Assembly: GCF_004348895.1 (NCBI RefSeq)
Contig: NZ_RRZK01000005.1
Location: forward strand, 1 to 64,000
DNA: 64,000 nucleotides
Source of the DNA: Pseudomonas vancouverensis
GTDB taxonomy: Bacteria > Pseudomonadota > Gammaproteobacteria > Pseudomonadales > Pseudomonadaceae
Direction: 5' to 3'
Every line of letters starts with the position of its first letter. The stretch's first letter is position 1. Made by a program: the position numbers and the translations under genes. The notes under the pieces are model-generated. The model made no database searches and was not told the origin of the DNA. It was given only the letters and a program-made list of their open reading frames with translations. Shown piece after piece: positions 1 to 8,083 of this stretch.

Positions 1-682
1 CCACAACCTTGACGAAGTTGCTCGGGGCGATCAGCCAGTCGAAGCTGGCCCGGAAAGGTGCGCCGCCGTTTTTACCCGAAGCACGGCCCATCAGGAAATC
101 GGACTGGGCGACCGTGGCGAAGTACTCCGTCCAGAACTCAAGATTCTGGTGAACGTCGCTCTGGTTCCAGCGTGCACGGATTTGCTTTTTGCGTGCCTCG
201 GAGACGAGAACTACGGTCGGTAGAGCTGGTGTGAGCAGTCGGTTGAACAAATCAACGATGTCCTGAACCGGGCAAGACGGCGAGCGCGGAACGCGATTGC
301 CACCCTGTGACGGTTCAATTGACGGTTCCCTTACGGTTCTGGGGGCATCTGGTGCCGGGGTGTCCGGCATATCCTGCCGGGGTGATGGGGCATCTGGTGC
401 CGGGGGGCATTTGCTGCCGGGGGCATATCCTGCCGGGGTGATTGAATACCAGGTCGAACGGCCAAAACGTTGGTTACTCGCCAACACGCCCGCCTCCTCC
501 AGCCAACGCAAGGCGTTGCGAACCGCACGCTCAGACAGGCAAGTGCGCACTCCAATTGTCGCAATGGAAGGCCAGCAAACGCCCTCGTCATTGGCGTTGT
601 CGGCCAAAGAGATCAGGACTGCCTTCTGAGCCGGGCTCATGCCGAGCAGTGGCCAGCACGCGCTCATGATGACGGTGCTCAT
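1..682 (-). CDS. Phage replication initiator, O-like, winged-helix N-terminus (partial)
   Basis: Open to the left edge, so the C-terminus is missing; 227 codons are visible. Residues ~12-75 read as a winged helix (SLADNANDEGVCWPSIATIG, then LSERAVRNALRWLEEAGVL), as in phage replication proteins that bind the origin and recruit helicase. Residues ~82-114 are a low-complexity P/D/A/M linker encoded by DNA repeats, which I read as the origin. The start ATG overlaps the stop of the 28-codon ORF before it (ATGA). Position left of the cro/repressor switch matches prophage B, where the initiator occupies the same place. Family by domain and context; exact subfamily not determined. Confidence 0.75.
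   Translation of the reverse strand, partial: MSTVIMSACWPLLGMSPAQKAVLISLADNANDEGVCWPSIATIGVRTCLSERAVRNALRWLEEAGVLASNQRFGRSTWYSITPAGYAPGSKCPPAPDAPSPRQDMPDTPAPDAPRTVREPSIEPSQGGNRVPRSPSCPVQDIVDLFNRLLTPALPTVVLVSEARKKQIRARWNQSDVHQNLEFWTEYFATVAQSDFLMGRASGKNGGAPFRASFDWLIAPSNFVKVV
342..438. repeat. Iteron array, probable replication origin of prophage A
   Basis: About five copies of a 19-bp unit GGGGCATNTNNTGCCGGGG, near 342-360, 364-382, 387-405, 404-422 and 420-438. Each unit is itself an imperfect palindrome. They lie inside the replication initiator gene, as the iterons of lambda lie inside gene O. Origin function is inferred from repeat structure and location. Confidence 0.6.
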
Positions 683-765
683 ACGGAAACATCCTGGACA
701 GAAACCGGCGATGCCTTGAGGTGACCAAGGCGTTTTTCCGGCGAGTTGCCACTTTTAGATTTCAT
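679..765 (-). CDS. Small ORF, 28 aa, coupled to the initiator gene
   Basis: ATG at 765 is preceded by GGAGG and AAGGA tracts. The stop codon overlaps the initiator's ATG by 4 nt, which suggests translational coupling. The product is short and basic at its N-terminus (MKSKSGNSPEKRLGHLK). No family is recognised; it may be only a coupling leader. It is the first ORF after a LexA-like box. Confidence 0.35.
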   Translation of the reverse strand: MKSKSGNSPEKRLGHLKASPVSVQDVSV

Positions 766-792
766 CGTCCTTCTGCCTCCATGTCCTATGCG

Positions 793-808
793 CTGTATAA
801 ATGAACAG
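793..808. promoter_or_regulatory. LexA (SOS) box-like palindrome
   Basis: CTGTATAAATGAACAG fits CTG-N10-CAG with the AT-rich core of LexA sites (CTGT-N8-ACAG, one mismatch by the stricter form). It lies about 30 bp upstream of the 28-codon ORF and the initiator on the minus strand, so replication of prophage A may be partly SOS-controlled. Confidence 0.45.
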
Positions 809-881
809 CTATGCACGGTGTACTGCTTCAAAATGCAAATTCCCGAATAATTGGTTCAACGAAACGGGAATCGATGCACGC

Positions 882-1112
882 TCAAGCCCCAGAAAGCTCT
901 GGCCAGATTTGTTGCCAGTCATCGGGTCGAAGGTCCTTTCTGGTTACCTTTCCCCCTGTAGCTGACTCAGTGCGAGCAGCTATTTCGGCTGAAGCGGTCT
1001 TATGGCCGTAGGCGATCAGGCGCAAATAGGCGCGACTAGTCCCAGTACTGAGGACGTCCGCGTCACTTGCAGTTTTCAGCCACACGAGAAGTTGTGGTTT
1101 TTTGGTCCGCAT
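882..1112 (-). CDS. Cro/YdaS-type antirepressor regulator
   Basis: 76 aa, good SD (AAGGAGG) before the ATG. It looks like a small helix-turn-helix protein; the C-terminal RKDLRPDDWQQIWPEL is characteristic of YdaS/Cro-like phage regulators. It is divergent from the repressor at 1200 with palindromic operators between them, the layout of a cro gene. It should repress the repressor promoter and start the lytic programme. Confidence 0.75.
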   Translation of the reverse strand: MRTKKPQLLVWLKTASDADVLSTGTSRAYLRLIAYGHKTASAEIAARTESATGGKVTRKDLRPDDWQQIWPELSGA

Positions 1113-1140
1113 GCGGGCCCTCCTTGTAGACGTAGAAAGT

Positions 1141-1195
1141 ATTACCTCTAGGTAATCTCAAAGCAATACCCACAGGGAATTTACCTATTGGTAAC
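1141..1195. promoter_or_regulatory. Operator cluster between cro and repressor (prophage A)
   Basis: Three adjacent 16-bp sites of the form TTACC-N4-GGTAA: 1141-1156 (perfect, ATTACCTCTAGGTAAT), 1165-1180 (imperfect) and 1180-1195 (TTTACCTATTGGTAAC). The same palindrome recurs beyond the 3' end of the repressor. The last site ends five bases before the repressor start chosen here, so autoregulation is likely. Confidence 0.7.
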
Positions 1196-1199
1196 CGTG

Positions 1200-1952
1200 A
1201 TGGATGATTTGCGGATGGAAATTTCAGATATTCGCCGCGAAAATTTGCGGGCACTCATGAAGCAGCGCTTTGACGGAAAGCAGGCCAGGTTGGCCGATGC
1301 TTTGGGAAAGAGTGCCAACTACATATCCCGCTGCCTCTCGACTGCGCCATCCTCAGCCGGTAGCAAAAACATCGGGGAAGACTTCGCTCGGGACATTGAG
1401 ACGAAGCTCAACCTAGAGCGTTATCAGCTTGACCGTCAGGGCATGCAACCTGCGGAGAAAGTTGAGAGCAACGCCGAATACCTGGGCCAATTCTCGGTTT
1501 GGGACGATGACACACCGCTGGATGATGATGAGGTGTACGTGCCGTTCCTCAAGGAAGTAGAACTATCCGCAGGTAGCGGAAAGACCGTGGTAGAGCCATC
1601 GCATAAGCAAAAGCTGCGTTTTGGCAAGCAAACACTTCGTAGACAGAACGTGCAGCCGAGCGAAGCGGTATGTGTTTCCGTGGCCGGAAACAGCATGGAG
1701 CCGGTGCTGCCTCATGGAAGTACTGTTGGCGTTGACCAGGGTTGCACATCGATAACTGATGGAAAAATGTACGCCTTGAATCACGGAGGCCAACTCAGGG
1801 TGAAGACCCTGTACCGCGCACCTGGCGGCGGCATCAGAATGCGCAGCTACAACAGAGACGAGCATCCGGACGAAGAATACAGCGCAGAGGAAATGCTAAA
1901 AAAAGACATCATCGTGATCGGTAAGGTCTTCTGGTACTCAGTTCTTCTCTAA
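1200..1952 (+). CDS. CI-like repressor with S24 self-cleavage domain (prophage A)
   Basis: 250 aa from ATG 1200 (ATG 1215 is also possible; neither has a strong SD). N-terminal helix-turn-helix (ARLADALGKSANYISRCLS, ~residues 28-46). C-terminal peptidase S24 domain: putative Ala-Gly cleavage bond in LSAGSG, catalytic Ser in GNSMEPVL, catalytic Lys in LRVKTLYR. The repressor keeps lytic promoters off and is inactivated by RecA-stimulated self-cleavage. Its C-terminal half closely resembles the prophage B repressor while the DNA-binding half differs. A terminator follows. Confidence 0.9.
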   Translation: MDDLRMEISDIRRENLRALMKQRFDGKQARLADALGKSANYISRCLSTAPSSAGSKNIGEDFARDIETKLNLERYQLDRQGMQPAEKVESNAEYLGQFSVWDDDTPLDDDEVYVPFLKEVELSAGSGKTVVEPSHKQKLRFGKQTLRRQNVQPSEAVCVSVAGNSMEPVLPHGSTVGVDQGCTSITDGKMYALNHGGQLRVKTLYRAPGGGIRMRSYNRDEHPDEEYSAEEMLKKDIIVIGKVFWYSVLL

Positions 1953-1969
1953 TCGCTATCAAGCCACTC

Positions 1970-2000
1970 AAAAAACCCGCCTTTCCAGCGGGTTTTTTTT
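1970..2000 (+). terminator. Intrinsic terminator after the repressor gene
   Basis: CCCGC-CTTTCCA-GCGGG followed by eight T (1993-2000). The prophage B repressor has a similar terminator at the same place. Confidence 0.85.
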
Positions 2001-2017
2001 CGCCCGCGAGAAAAATA

Positions 2018-2059
2018 ATTACCTACAGGTATTGACCAATAATGTTACCCATGGGTAAT
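2018..2059. promoter_or_regulatory. Second operator cluster, right of the repressor
   Basis: Two more 16-bp palindromes of the same family as at 1141-1195: ATTACCTACAGGTATT (2018-2033) and GTTACCCATGGGTAAT (2044-2059). The repressor gene is thus flanked by operators, like OL/OR of lambda; these should control the rightward early operon starting near 2100. Confidence 0.65.
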
Positions 2060-2103
2060 GTTGCATCATTGCCGGATAACAACCGGCCATATGAAAGGCA
2101 GCG

Positions 2104-2217
2104 ATGAACCAGCCTCAATGGTTCAGAGGGTTGGCAACTGACCCAGGTGTGCAGCGTAAAGCACCGCAAACAGTTATCCGGCGGACTGAGTCGCGGTCGG
2201 ACGAACAACTTGATTGA
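2104..2217 (+). CDS. Small ORF, 37 aa, in the early leader
   Basis: ATG 2104 follows AAAGGCAGCG. Starts MNQPQWFRGLATDP and ends in a charged tail. First ORF after the right operators. No family recognised. A hairpin (ATGCACC/GGTGCAT, 2265-2288) lies between it and the next gene. Confidence 0.45.
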   Translation: MNQPQWFRGLATDPGVQRKAPQTVIRRTESRSDEQLD

Positions 2218-2314
2218 GCCCGTACCGCGCCAGCAGCGCCGAAGGGACACAGAGTTTTTCACTGATGCACCTGCTTACCCGGGTGCATTGGGAAAACAAC
2301 CGGGAGTCAACGCG

Positions 2315-2698
2315 ATGGAAACAGAAATCGTAAATGGCACATGGAAGGGTCACCTCGGTCGTGGCCTGGCGCCGCGAGAGCTTCAGTTCCTTCTGTGGGT
2401 AGCCCTCGGGCTGACCGCCAAGGAAATCGCGCGAGAGGTCGGCATTTCACCGGCCACCGTCGCGAAACGCCTCACCAATGCAATGTTCAAGCTCGGCGTC
2501 ACCCGCCGCGCCGCATTGGTAGCCGAGGCGATGCGCCGGCAAATCATTTCCCCGATGTGCTTCGTGCTGGCAGCGCTGATCGCCATGCACGCAATGCTTG
2601 ATGGCGATTCCATGCGACGTGATCGCCGAGTCCCTGAACGTCGAATCGCCCAGGTACGGACGGCGAAACGCGCCGAGGCCTACGACCTCCATGCATAG
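2315..2698 (+). CDS. LuxR-type HTH regulator
   Basis: 127 aa from ATG 2315 (GGAG at 2302). Residues ~18-70 match a GerE/LuxR DNA-binding domain: LAPRELQFLLWVALGLTAKE, then a helix EVGISPATVAKRL and LGVTRRAALVAEA. A hydrophobic stretch (CFVLAALIAMHAML, ~76-89) follows. No sensor domain. Probably an early phage transcription regulator; target unknown. Confidence 0.7.
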   Translation: METEIVNGTWKGHLGRGLAPRELQFLLWVALGLTAKEIAREVGISPATVAKRLTNAMFKLGVTRRAALVAEAMRRQIISPMCFVLAALIAMHAMLDGDSMRRDRRVPERRIAQVRTAKRAEAYDLHA

Positions 2699-2773
2699 GT
2701 GGTGTAAGCACATCGGAAACATTTTGCACCTAACCGGAAAAGTTTTTCCTGTCGAATGAACTGAGGAAAGGAC

Positions 2774-3136
2774 ATGAACCCGACAATCCAACTGAGCCGA
2801 GCCATCCTTGACGGACTGCGTCAACGCGCCACCCTGGCCACCGCCGAGTTCTACCAAAAGGCAGGGATTACAGCCGCCGTGGCTTCGCCGCGCTTCACCG
2901 TAGTGCCACACGGTAACAATCTGTTTGGCGTAGTTGATCGCCAGACCGGTACCGAGCGTGCCGAAATCGCCGGACACCTCAATGCCTGCCGGTCGGCTGA
3001 GGATTTCGAAAGCGCGGCTCGCGCTACCAAAACTACGCAGCGCACCGTCGCTTACGTGGCGCGCTTGATGACCCGTTGGGCATTCGTGTCCGCCGTCATG
3101 CTCGCCGGATTCGCCTTCATGGGAGTCTCACGATGA
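2774..3136 (+). CDS. Hypothetical phage protein with C-terminal membrane segment
   Basis: 120 aa, SD GAGGAAAGGAC. Mostly polar, ending in one probable membrane helix (WAFVSAVMLAGFAFMG). The stop overlaps the next ATG (ATGA). No family recognised. Confidence 0.65.
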   Translation: MNPTIQLSRAILDGLRQRATLATAEFYQKAGITAAVASPRFTVVPHGNNLFGVVDRQTGTERAEIAGHLNACRSAEDFESAARATKTTQRTVAYVARLMTRWAFVSAVMLAGFAFMGVSR

Positions 3137-3366
3137 ACACCGGTCCTCTGCCAGACCCGCGCACCGCGGTACTGACCGAAATCGAACGCAAAATCGCCGA
3201 GTTCTTCGGTGCCGGTGGGAAGGCTGAAGCCGCAGCGGCCTTCAGGCCTGAGCCCCGCCCTTCCCGCTCCAACAAGATCGACCCGGACACCGTACTGAAA
3301 CGCCGGCGGCCTTCCCCATCCCACGCCGAACGGATCGCACTGCGACGAATCACGGAGGCGCTATGA
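3133..3366 (+). CDS. Hypothetical phage protein, 77 aa
   Basis: Start at ATG 3133 is set by a 4-nt overlap with the previous stop; the ORF itself is open further upstream. Basic C-terminal half (KIDPDTVLKRRRPSPSHAER). Coupled on both sides. Function unknown. Confidence 0.6.
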   Translation: MNTGPLPDPRTAVLTEIERKIAEFFGAGGKAEAAAAFRPEPRPSRSNKIDPDTVLKRRRPSPSHAERIALRRITEAL

Positions 3367-3824
3367 GCAAGCGCAAGCCGAACAATGGCTTCGCCCGTGC
3401 CGAACGAAACTGCCGGGCGTTGCTCAGGACCAATCACGTCGCCGTCGTGAACATTGACCCCAGCGGCGCGCAGATCATGGCCAACTGGAAGAGCTGCCGG
3501 CAGATCCGAAGCCTGGCCATCGCAAACGCGCTGTTCGACTTCTCCTACCGCTGGACGATCTACCTCAGCGCCATGTGCCGCGATGATCGCGGCGTCGAGT
3601 ACGTCAAGTCGGTAGAGATCTCGCCCGAGGGCATCTACAAGGTCGAGCGCCTGACAGATGCCATCGAGCATTACTACCTGGAGCTGCGAGACAGCTGCAA
3701 CCCGAACCACCTGGTGGCGTCGGGCTGGATCGCCGTTCCTGCCGAGGTATCGCTCGACGAGGCACAGGCCGCGAAGCTGTTCTACGCCGCCGGCGCCTGG
3801 CACCAAGTGAAGGTCGCCGCGTGA
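3363..3824 (+). CDS. Hypothetical phage protein, 153 aa
   Basis: ATGA overlap with the gene before and GTGA overlap with the small gene after. Soluble, mixed composition (DDRGVEYVKSVEISPEG, YYLELRDSCNPNHLVASGW). Not recognised beyond being a typical Pseudomonas prophage early-operon protein. Confidence 0.6.
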   Translation: MSKRKPNNGFARAERNCRALLRTNHVAVVNIDPSGAQIMANWKSCRQIRSLAIANALFDFSYRWTIYLSAMCRDDRGVEYVKSVEISPEGIYKVERLTDAIEHYYLELRDSCNPNHLVASGWIAVPAEVSLDEAQAAKLFYAAGAWHQVKVAA

Positions 3825-3958
3825 AACGAATCAATACCCAGGTGCGCCAGCGCCTTCGCCAGTCGCAATTCAACCTTCCCCCCAGCGGCCTCTTGGCCAT
3901 CCCGGAGAAACAGCCATGCCAACCCCAACCGACACCGCCGAGTTTCTCGAAGAACTGA
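3821..3958 (+). CDS. Small basic protein, 45 aa (KRI-QVRQR family)
   Basis: GTG 3821 overlaps the preceding stop. The N-terminus VKRINTQVRQRLRQ matches MKRISNQVRQRRRQ of a small ORF in prophage B (48372). Both overlap the gene before and the gene after. The conservation in two different contexts supports real coding; the Arg/Gln-rich start suggests nucleic-acid binding, which is inference. Confidence 0.5.
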   Translation: MKRINTQVRQRLRQSQFNLPPSGLLAIPEKQPCQPQPTPPSFSKN

Positions 3959-4263
3959 ACGGCGGCGCATTTGCCAGCCAGATCGGCCACGCCCTTTCCG
4001 AAGTTGCCGCCGGGGTTGTTGACCATGGCAAGACCGGCAAGCTGGTGATCACCCTGGACTTCAGCCAGATCGGCGAGTCCAGCCAAGTGAAGATCAAGCA
4101 CAAGCTCGACTACAAGGTGCCGACTAAGCGCGGTACCCGCAGCGAGAACACCAGCCTGGATACGCCGATGCACGTTGGTACCGGCGGCAAGATCACCCTC
4201 TTCGCGGAGAAACACGACCAGCTTTTCAGCCGCGAACAAGCTCCCATCACCCCTCGCACCTAA
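3916..4263 (+). CDS. Hypothetical phage protein upstream of the DUF2303 gene
   Basis: 115 aa, SD GGAGAAACAGCC. Contains a beta-rich core (GKLVITLDFSQIGESSQVKI) and a Thr/Gly-containing turn (DTPMHVGTGGKITLF). Proteins of this type commonly precede DUF2303 genes in Pseudomonas prophages; function unknown. Confidence 0.65.
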   Translation: MPTPTDTAEFLEELNGGAFASQIGHALSEVAAGVVDHGKTGKLVITLDFSQIGESSQVKIKHKLDYKVPTKRGTRSENTSLDTPMHVGTGGKITLFAEKHDQLFSREQAPITPRT

Positions 4264-4289
4264 CCGCTTAACCACCAAGGACCTAAACA

Positions 4290-5105
4290 ATGTCTCTGAC
4301 CAAAGAAGCGATCCAGCTCATCACCGACACTGCGCTCGAAGCGAGCGGCAAGCCGCTGGACACCCTGACGCCGACAGTGGTTCTGCCGGAAGGTTGCCAG
4401 GTTGTCAGCCTGGAAAAATGGCAGTCCGGTCGCAGCCGCTTCCGCGGCATTTACTCCACCCATTCGCTGGCCGACTTCAGCACCTACGTCGCTGATCGGG
4501 CGATCGCCACCGCCAAGGGCTTCATCGACCAGGACGAAATGACCTGCACCCTGCTGTTCAATCTGGGTGACGATTCCGAGCCAGGCCATGCCGACGACCG
4601 CGCTGTGCTGAAGCTGAAGGCATCAGCAGGCTACAAAGCCGCGCAGTCCATCGGCGGACGGGCCATGACGCAGAAGGATCTGAGCGACTGGATCGAAGAC
4701 TGGCACCAGTACCTGACGCCGGTGGATGACGAAGGCAAAGCGATTCCCGTTGCAAAGGCCATCGCGGCGGTGCGAACCATCACAGTCAAAGCATCCAGCG
4801 AATCTGAAACCACCGTCGGCGATACCAGCGCCAGCCGTAGCGCCATGGATCAGATTGAGGCTCGCAGCAAAGAAACGCTGCCGGCGGCCCTGTTGTTCAG
4901 CACCATCCCTTACGAGGGTTTGACCGAGCAGCAGATCAATCTGCGCATTTCGGTGATCACCAGCGGCGCAGTGCCGGCGTTGAAGCTGCGCTGGGTTGGT
5001 GAAGAGGTACAGCGCGAAGACATAGCGCAGGAGTTCAAGACAGTGCTGCAGGACAAGATTGGCACCAACGCATCGCTTTCCCTCGGTGCGTTCGATCCGA
5101 AGTAA
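4290..5105 (+). CDS. DUF2303 (YfdQ-like) family protein
   Basis: 271 aa, full length. Matches the DUF2303/YfdQ family by its N-terminus (TPTVVLPEGCQVVSLEKW) and the central SLADFSTYVADRAIATAKGF region. Found in many temperate phages near recombination genes; biochemical role not established. A GC hairpin (GCCGG-GCGA-CCGGC, 5114-5127) lies just after the stop. Confidence 0.8.
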   Translation: MSLTKEAIQLITDTALEASGKPLDTLTPTVVLPEGCQVVSLEKWQSGRSRFRGIYSTHSLADFSTYVADRAIATAKGFIDQDEMTCTLLFNLGDDSEPGHADDRAVLKLKASAGYKAAQSIGGRAMTQKDLSDWIEDWHQYLTPVDDEGKAIPVAKAIAAVRTITVKASSESETTVGDTSASRSAMDQIEARSKETLPAALLFSTIPYEGLTEQQINLRISVITSGAVPALKLRWVGEEVQREDIAQEFKTVLQDKIGTNASLSLGAFDPK

Positions 5106-5233
5106 TTAATCAGGCCGGGCGACCGGCTTGTTCTACCGCGAGTATCCCACTGCCAATCGGCGAAGTTATTCGCGTCAAACTGGTCTTACCTTGGAGTTCC
5201 ACCCCAAGAAAGATCCGTTGAGTTTGTTAAATG

Positions 5234-5803
5234 TCATACGGTCGGATCGTGACGTTTCTTTAAAAATGGTCTTCGCCATAATGGGCAATTAATTTTGTCA
5301 GCCTCATATAGAAGCGCGCTATGTACGGCCATGGCACACGGACCTAGTTCACTTGCTTTTTTTAGAATGTCATCGAATCTAGATACTGATGTTTTTCCAT
5401 TCAACAACAGATCAACCTGAGTTCTAATGTGTAGCGCATTGACGGCTTGGTACACTGAAAAAAAATTCTGATAGGCAGGAACAACACTAGGAAAATAAAT
5501 ATTAATGAGCGATGAATACCTGTCAAAAGGCAGCTGACTTTCAGTATTCTTTGCGCTATCCGGAACATCTGAATCAATAGACTGATCCTGTTCTAACTTC
5601 TGGACATCGTCGACGCAAGCGTTGGCTCTAACATGCACTAGACGCATATCTTTAGACAACTCTGTATACAACGACTCAAGTTTACCCCGAAGCACTTCTC
5701 TCTCTGCCCGTCGAGCACCTAAAACATATGTGATCACGCCCGACGATATCAACCCGCCCAGCGCTGCTGTTAAAACAGAGCTAAACCCACTAATCAAATC
5801 CAC
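5234..5803 (-). CDS. Membrane-anchored accessory protein 1 (moron)
   Basis: About 189 aa from GTG 5803, next to an AAGGGGGAG SD (the ORF is open further upstream to 5857). One N-terminal membrane helix (VLTAALGGLISSGVITYVLG) followed by a helical cytoplasmic region. AT-richer than its neighbours and on the opposite strand to the early operon, as expected of a moron or defence/exclusion gene. No family recognised. Confidence 0.6.
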   Translation of the reverse strand: MDLISGFSSVLTAALGGLISSGVITYVLGARRAEREVLRGKLESLYTELSKDMRLVHVRANACVDDVQKLEQDQSIDSDVPDSAKNTESQLPFDRYSSLINIYFPSVVPAYQNFFSVYQAVNALHIRTQVDLLLNGKTSVSRFDDILKKASELGPCAMAVHSALLYEADKINCPLWRRPFLKKRHDPTV

Positions 5804-5925
5804 CACACTCCCCCTTACTAGCCCCATGCCGGGCAGAACACAAATACACCACTTCAACGAATCACGCCAATCGGTGCCAGGCTCACCAAACTTCGGGCGT
5901 CGGCTTCATTGAGAATAATGTAGAT

Positions 5926-6417
5926 TTAGCCTTTTGCGATTTGCATTTTTTTGAGGGAATCAAGTGCTGCATCTAGGCCTGCGAGCGTAATTTCACCCGT
6001 AGTCCCCCCGGAAGAGACGAGATACAGCATCTGAGCCGAAGATTCGACGGCAATCCTAGCATCATAGAGATGTACATAGATTTCTGAATCCACCCCATGA
6101 ATCGACATGGCTTCTTTCAGGTGCTCCTCAGATTTTTGGAGATCAGATTTGATAGCGGCAACAAGTTCCCGCGACGGGCCTATTTCTTTCATCCCTTCAA
6201 ATCCGGCTACGACTCGCTTTTTTGCATCTGTTACAGCGGTTATAGCACGGACAAGAGCGCCGAGCCTTGCTTCTCTGTCGGCATTTCGCCTGAATCTCGA
6301 ATCCCTATTCGCGATCCAAATTGCTGCCAGTATTGCCAAAATTGATCCCACCGCTTGCACCCATGATGCCAGTCCTGGGTGACTTTCGATCCAGCAAGAA
6401 ACTGTTTCCCAACTCAC
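5926..6417 (-). CDS. Membrane-anchored accessory protein 2 (moron)
   Basis: 163 aa from GTG 6417 (SD GGGGGTGG). N-terminal membrane helix (LASWVQAVGSILAILAAIWI) then charged helices. It interrupts the leader of the methyltransferase gene: the two halves of a leader that is continuous in prophage B flank it (5852-5869 and 6449-6467). Function unknown. Confidence 0.6.
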   Translation of the reverse strand: MSWETVSCWIESHPGLASWVQAVGSILAILAAIWIANRDSRFRRNADREARLGALVRAITAVTDAKKRVVAGFEGMKEIGPSRELVAAIKSDLQKSEEHLKEAMSIHGVDSEIYVHLYDARIAVESSAQMLYLVSSGGTTGEITLAGLDAALDSLKKMQIAKG

Positions 6418-6464
6418 AACCCACCCCCATTTAAAACCCGTGACTATACCGGCGAGGATCCCCT

Positions 6465-7388
6465 ATGCAATCAGCAATCGACTTGTTCTCCGGCTTCGGC
6501 GGGTGGACTAAGGGCGGCCGCAACGCAGGCCTCAATGTTCTCTGGGCTGCAAACCATTGGCCCGAGGCAGTTGAGTGGCACACCCGCAACAACCCGGACA
6601 CCATTCACGCGTGCCAGGACCTCCACCAGGCTGACTGGTCGCAAGTGCCGAAACATGACGTGATGCTGGCATCCCCATGCTGCCAAGGGCACACGAAGGC
6701 CCGCGGCCTGGCGCAAGCTGACCCAAAACGGGATAACTCACGATCGACAGCTTGGGCCCCAGTGGGGAACGCCGAAGTGAATCGGCCTGAGTTCGCCGTG
6801 ATCGAGAACGTTCCGGAGTTCATGGACTGGGTTCTATACCCAGCGTGGGCAGACGCGATGCAGCGCTTGGGTTACGCATTGGCCCCGCACATAGTGGATT
6901 GCGCTGACCTTGGCGTCCCGCAGCACCGAGTACGCCTGTTCATGGTCTGCTCGCGCAGCAGGGCACCGCTGCACTTGCAATTGCCCCGCTTCCAACACGT
7001 GCCAGCCCGCGAGATTATCGATTTCGACGCCGGTAAGTGGTCGCCGATCAACAAACCAGGCCGCGCCGCGTCAACGATGACCCGTGTGAAGAATGGTCGC
7101 GAACGCTTCGGCGAACGCTTCGTCATGCCCTATTACGGCTCAGGATCTGGACTAACCGGGCGCAGCCTTGACCGCCCGATCGGCACTATCACCACTCTGG
7201 ACCGTTGGGCAGTGGTCGACGGCGACATGATGCGCATGATCACTGCCAACGAGGCGATGGCCGCTCAATCTTTTCCTGCCAATACCCTTCGGCCGGACAA
7301 TCACCGCCTGACAATGCACATGACCGGGAACGCGGTTCCGCCGTTAGCCGGGCAGCGGATAATTGAGGCTTTAATACGAGCGGCGTAA
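6465..7388 (+). CDS. C5 cytosine DNA methyltransferase (prophage A)
   Basis: 307 aa. Motif I DLFSGFGG (res. 5-12), motif IV with the catalytic Cys in ASPCCQGHT, motif VI ENV, motif VIII QHRVRLF, motif X GNAVPP near the C-terminus. Would methylate cytosine in a specific duplex site, probably to protect phage DNA from restriction. No restriction endonuclease is beside it, so it is an orphan enzyme. The short target-recognition region predicts a short site. Confidence 0.9.
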   Translation: MQSAIDLFSGFGGWTKGGRNAGLNVLWAANHWPEAVEWHTRNNPDTIHACQDLHQADWSQVPKHDVMLASPCCQGHTKARGLAQADPKRDNSRSTAWAPVGNAEVNRPEFAVIENVPEFMDWVLYPAWADAMQRLGYALAPHIVDCADLGVPQHRVRLFMVCSRSRAPLHLQLPRFQHVPAREIIDFDAGKWSPINKPGRAASTMTRVKNGRERFGERFVMPYYGSGSGLTGRSLDRPIGTITTLDRWAVVDGDMMRMITANEAMAAQSFPANTLRPDNHRLTMHMTGNAVPPLAGQRIIEALIRAA

Positions 7389-7400
7389 ATCTGACCTAAC

Positions 7401-8036
7401 TTATTTGCGAAATCCCGCACGCAAGCTCTTAACAAGATCATGTAAATACTCAATGCGAAAACTGCACTCCTTTTCAGCAATAGCGTACTGCTGCCGTATA
7501 GAAGCCTCATCGATTTCTTCCTCTCGAAACATTAAATCTAACATCTCATCTTTAAAACCGACTACCAAACCATACAGTTCAATTTGCAGGATCACAAGCT
7601 CACGAAATTTTGAATCATCAATAAAGAACTCGCATTCATCGATTGCAGCTAAACATTCAGACTCTGCTAAATTCCATGCTTCCCGAGCACCTTTCAGAGC
7701 CTCATTTAGAAAAAGTGACTCCGGGGCTCTTCTTCTCGCACTGTGCACGCCATGCATCATGGAGTAGCGCATAAATCTCGGAGCGACTCCTAGGCTATCA
7801 ACGGCAGCTTTAAGCCTTGCAAGGGCTTCAAATTTTTTACCGTGCCTGAACTCTGATTTCCACAAGGTAAGAGCATATACGGCCACTCCTGCAGCAATTA
7901 TCGTTGCAATAGCTGCGGTTGTATCCAAAATGCTTTTTACTGTTTCGCTTGCACCACTTTGAAAGTTTATCGAAACACCGAGTGTAACTCCGAAGATGAC
8001 CAACAAAACACAACCAGAAACTATCACTCGATCCAT
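7401..8036 (-). CDS. Membrane-anchored accessory protein 3 (moron)
   Basis: 211 aa from ATG 8036 (SD AGGGAG). Two N-terminal membrane helices (VSGCVLLVIFGVTLGV; TTAAIATIIAAGVAVYAL), then a long Glu/Arg-rich helical domain. AT-rich, opposite strand. A different small membrane gene occupies the matching place (before the MPTENKP gene) in prophage B. Family not recognised; exclusion or defence role is only a guess. Confidence 0.65.
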   Translation of the reverse strand: MDRVIVSGCVLLVIFGVTLGVSINFQSGASETVKSILDTTAAIATIIAAGVAVYALTLWKSEFRHGKKFEALARLKAAVDSLGVAPRFMRYSMMHGVHSARRRAPESLFLNEALKGAREAWNLAESECLAAIDECEFFIDDSKFRELVILQIELYGLVVGFKDEMLDLMFREEEIDEASIRQQYAIAEKECSFRIEYLHDLVKSLRAGFRK

Positions 8037-8083
8037 ACACAGCTCCCTACGTCGGGACACGAATATACTCGCAGAGGTATCAC

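Noticed and set aside
342..438. Spaced repeats looking a little like a CRISPR array
   Set aside because: Units are short, palindromic and almost contiguous, lie in a coding replication gene, and no cas genes are near.
840..872. Inverted repeat ATTCCCG/CGGGAAT after cro A
   Set aside because: 19-nt loop and no T run; too weak to call a terminator or operator.
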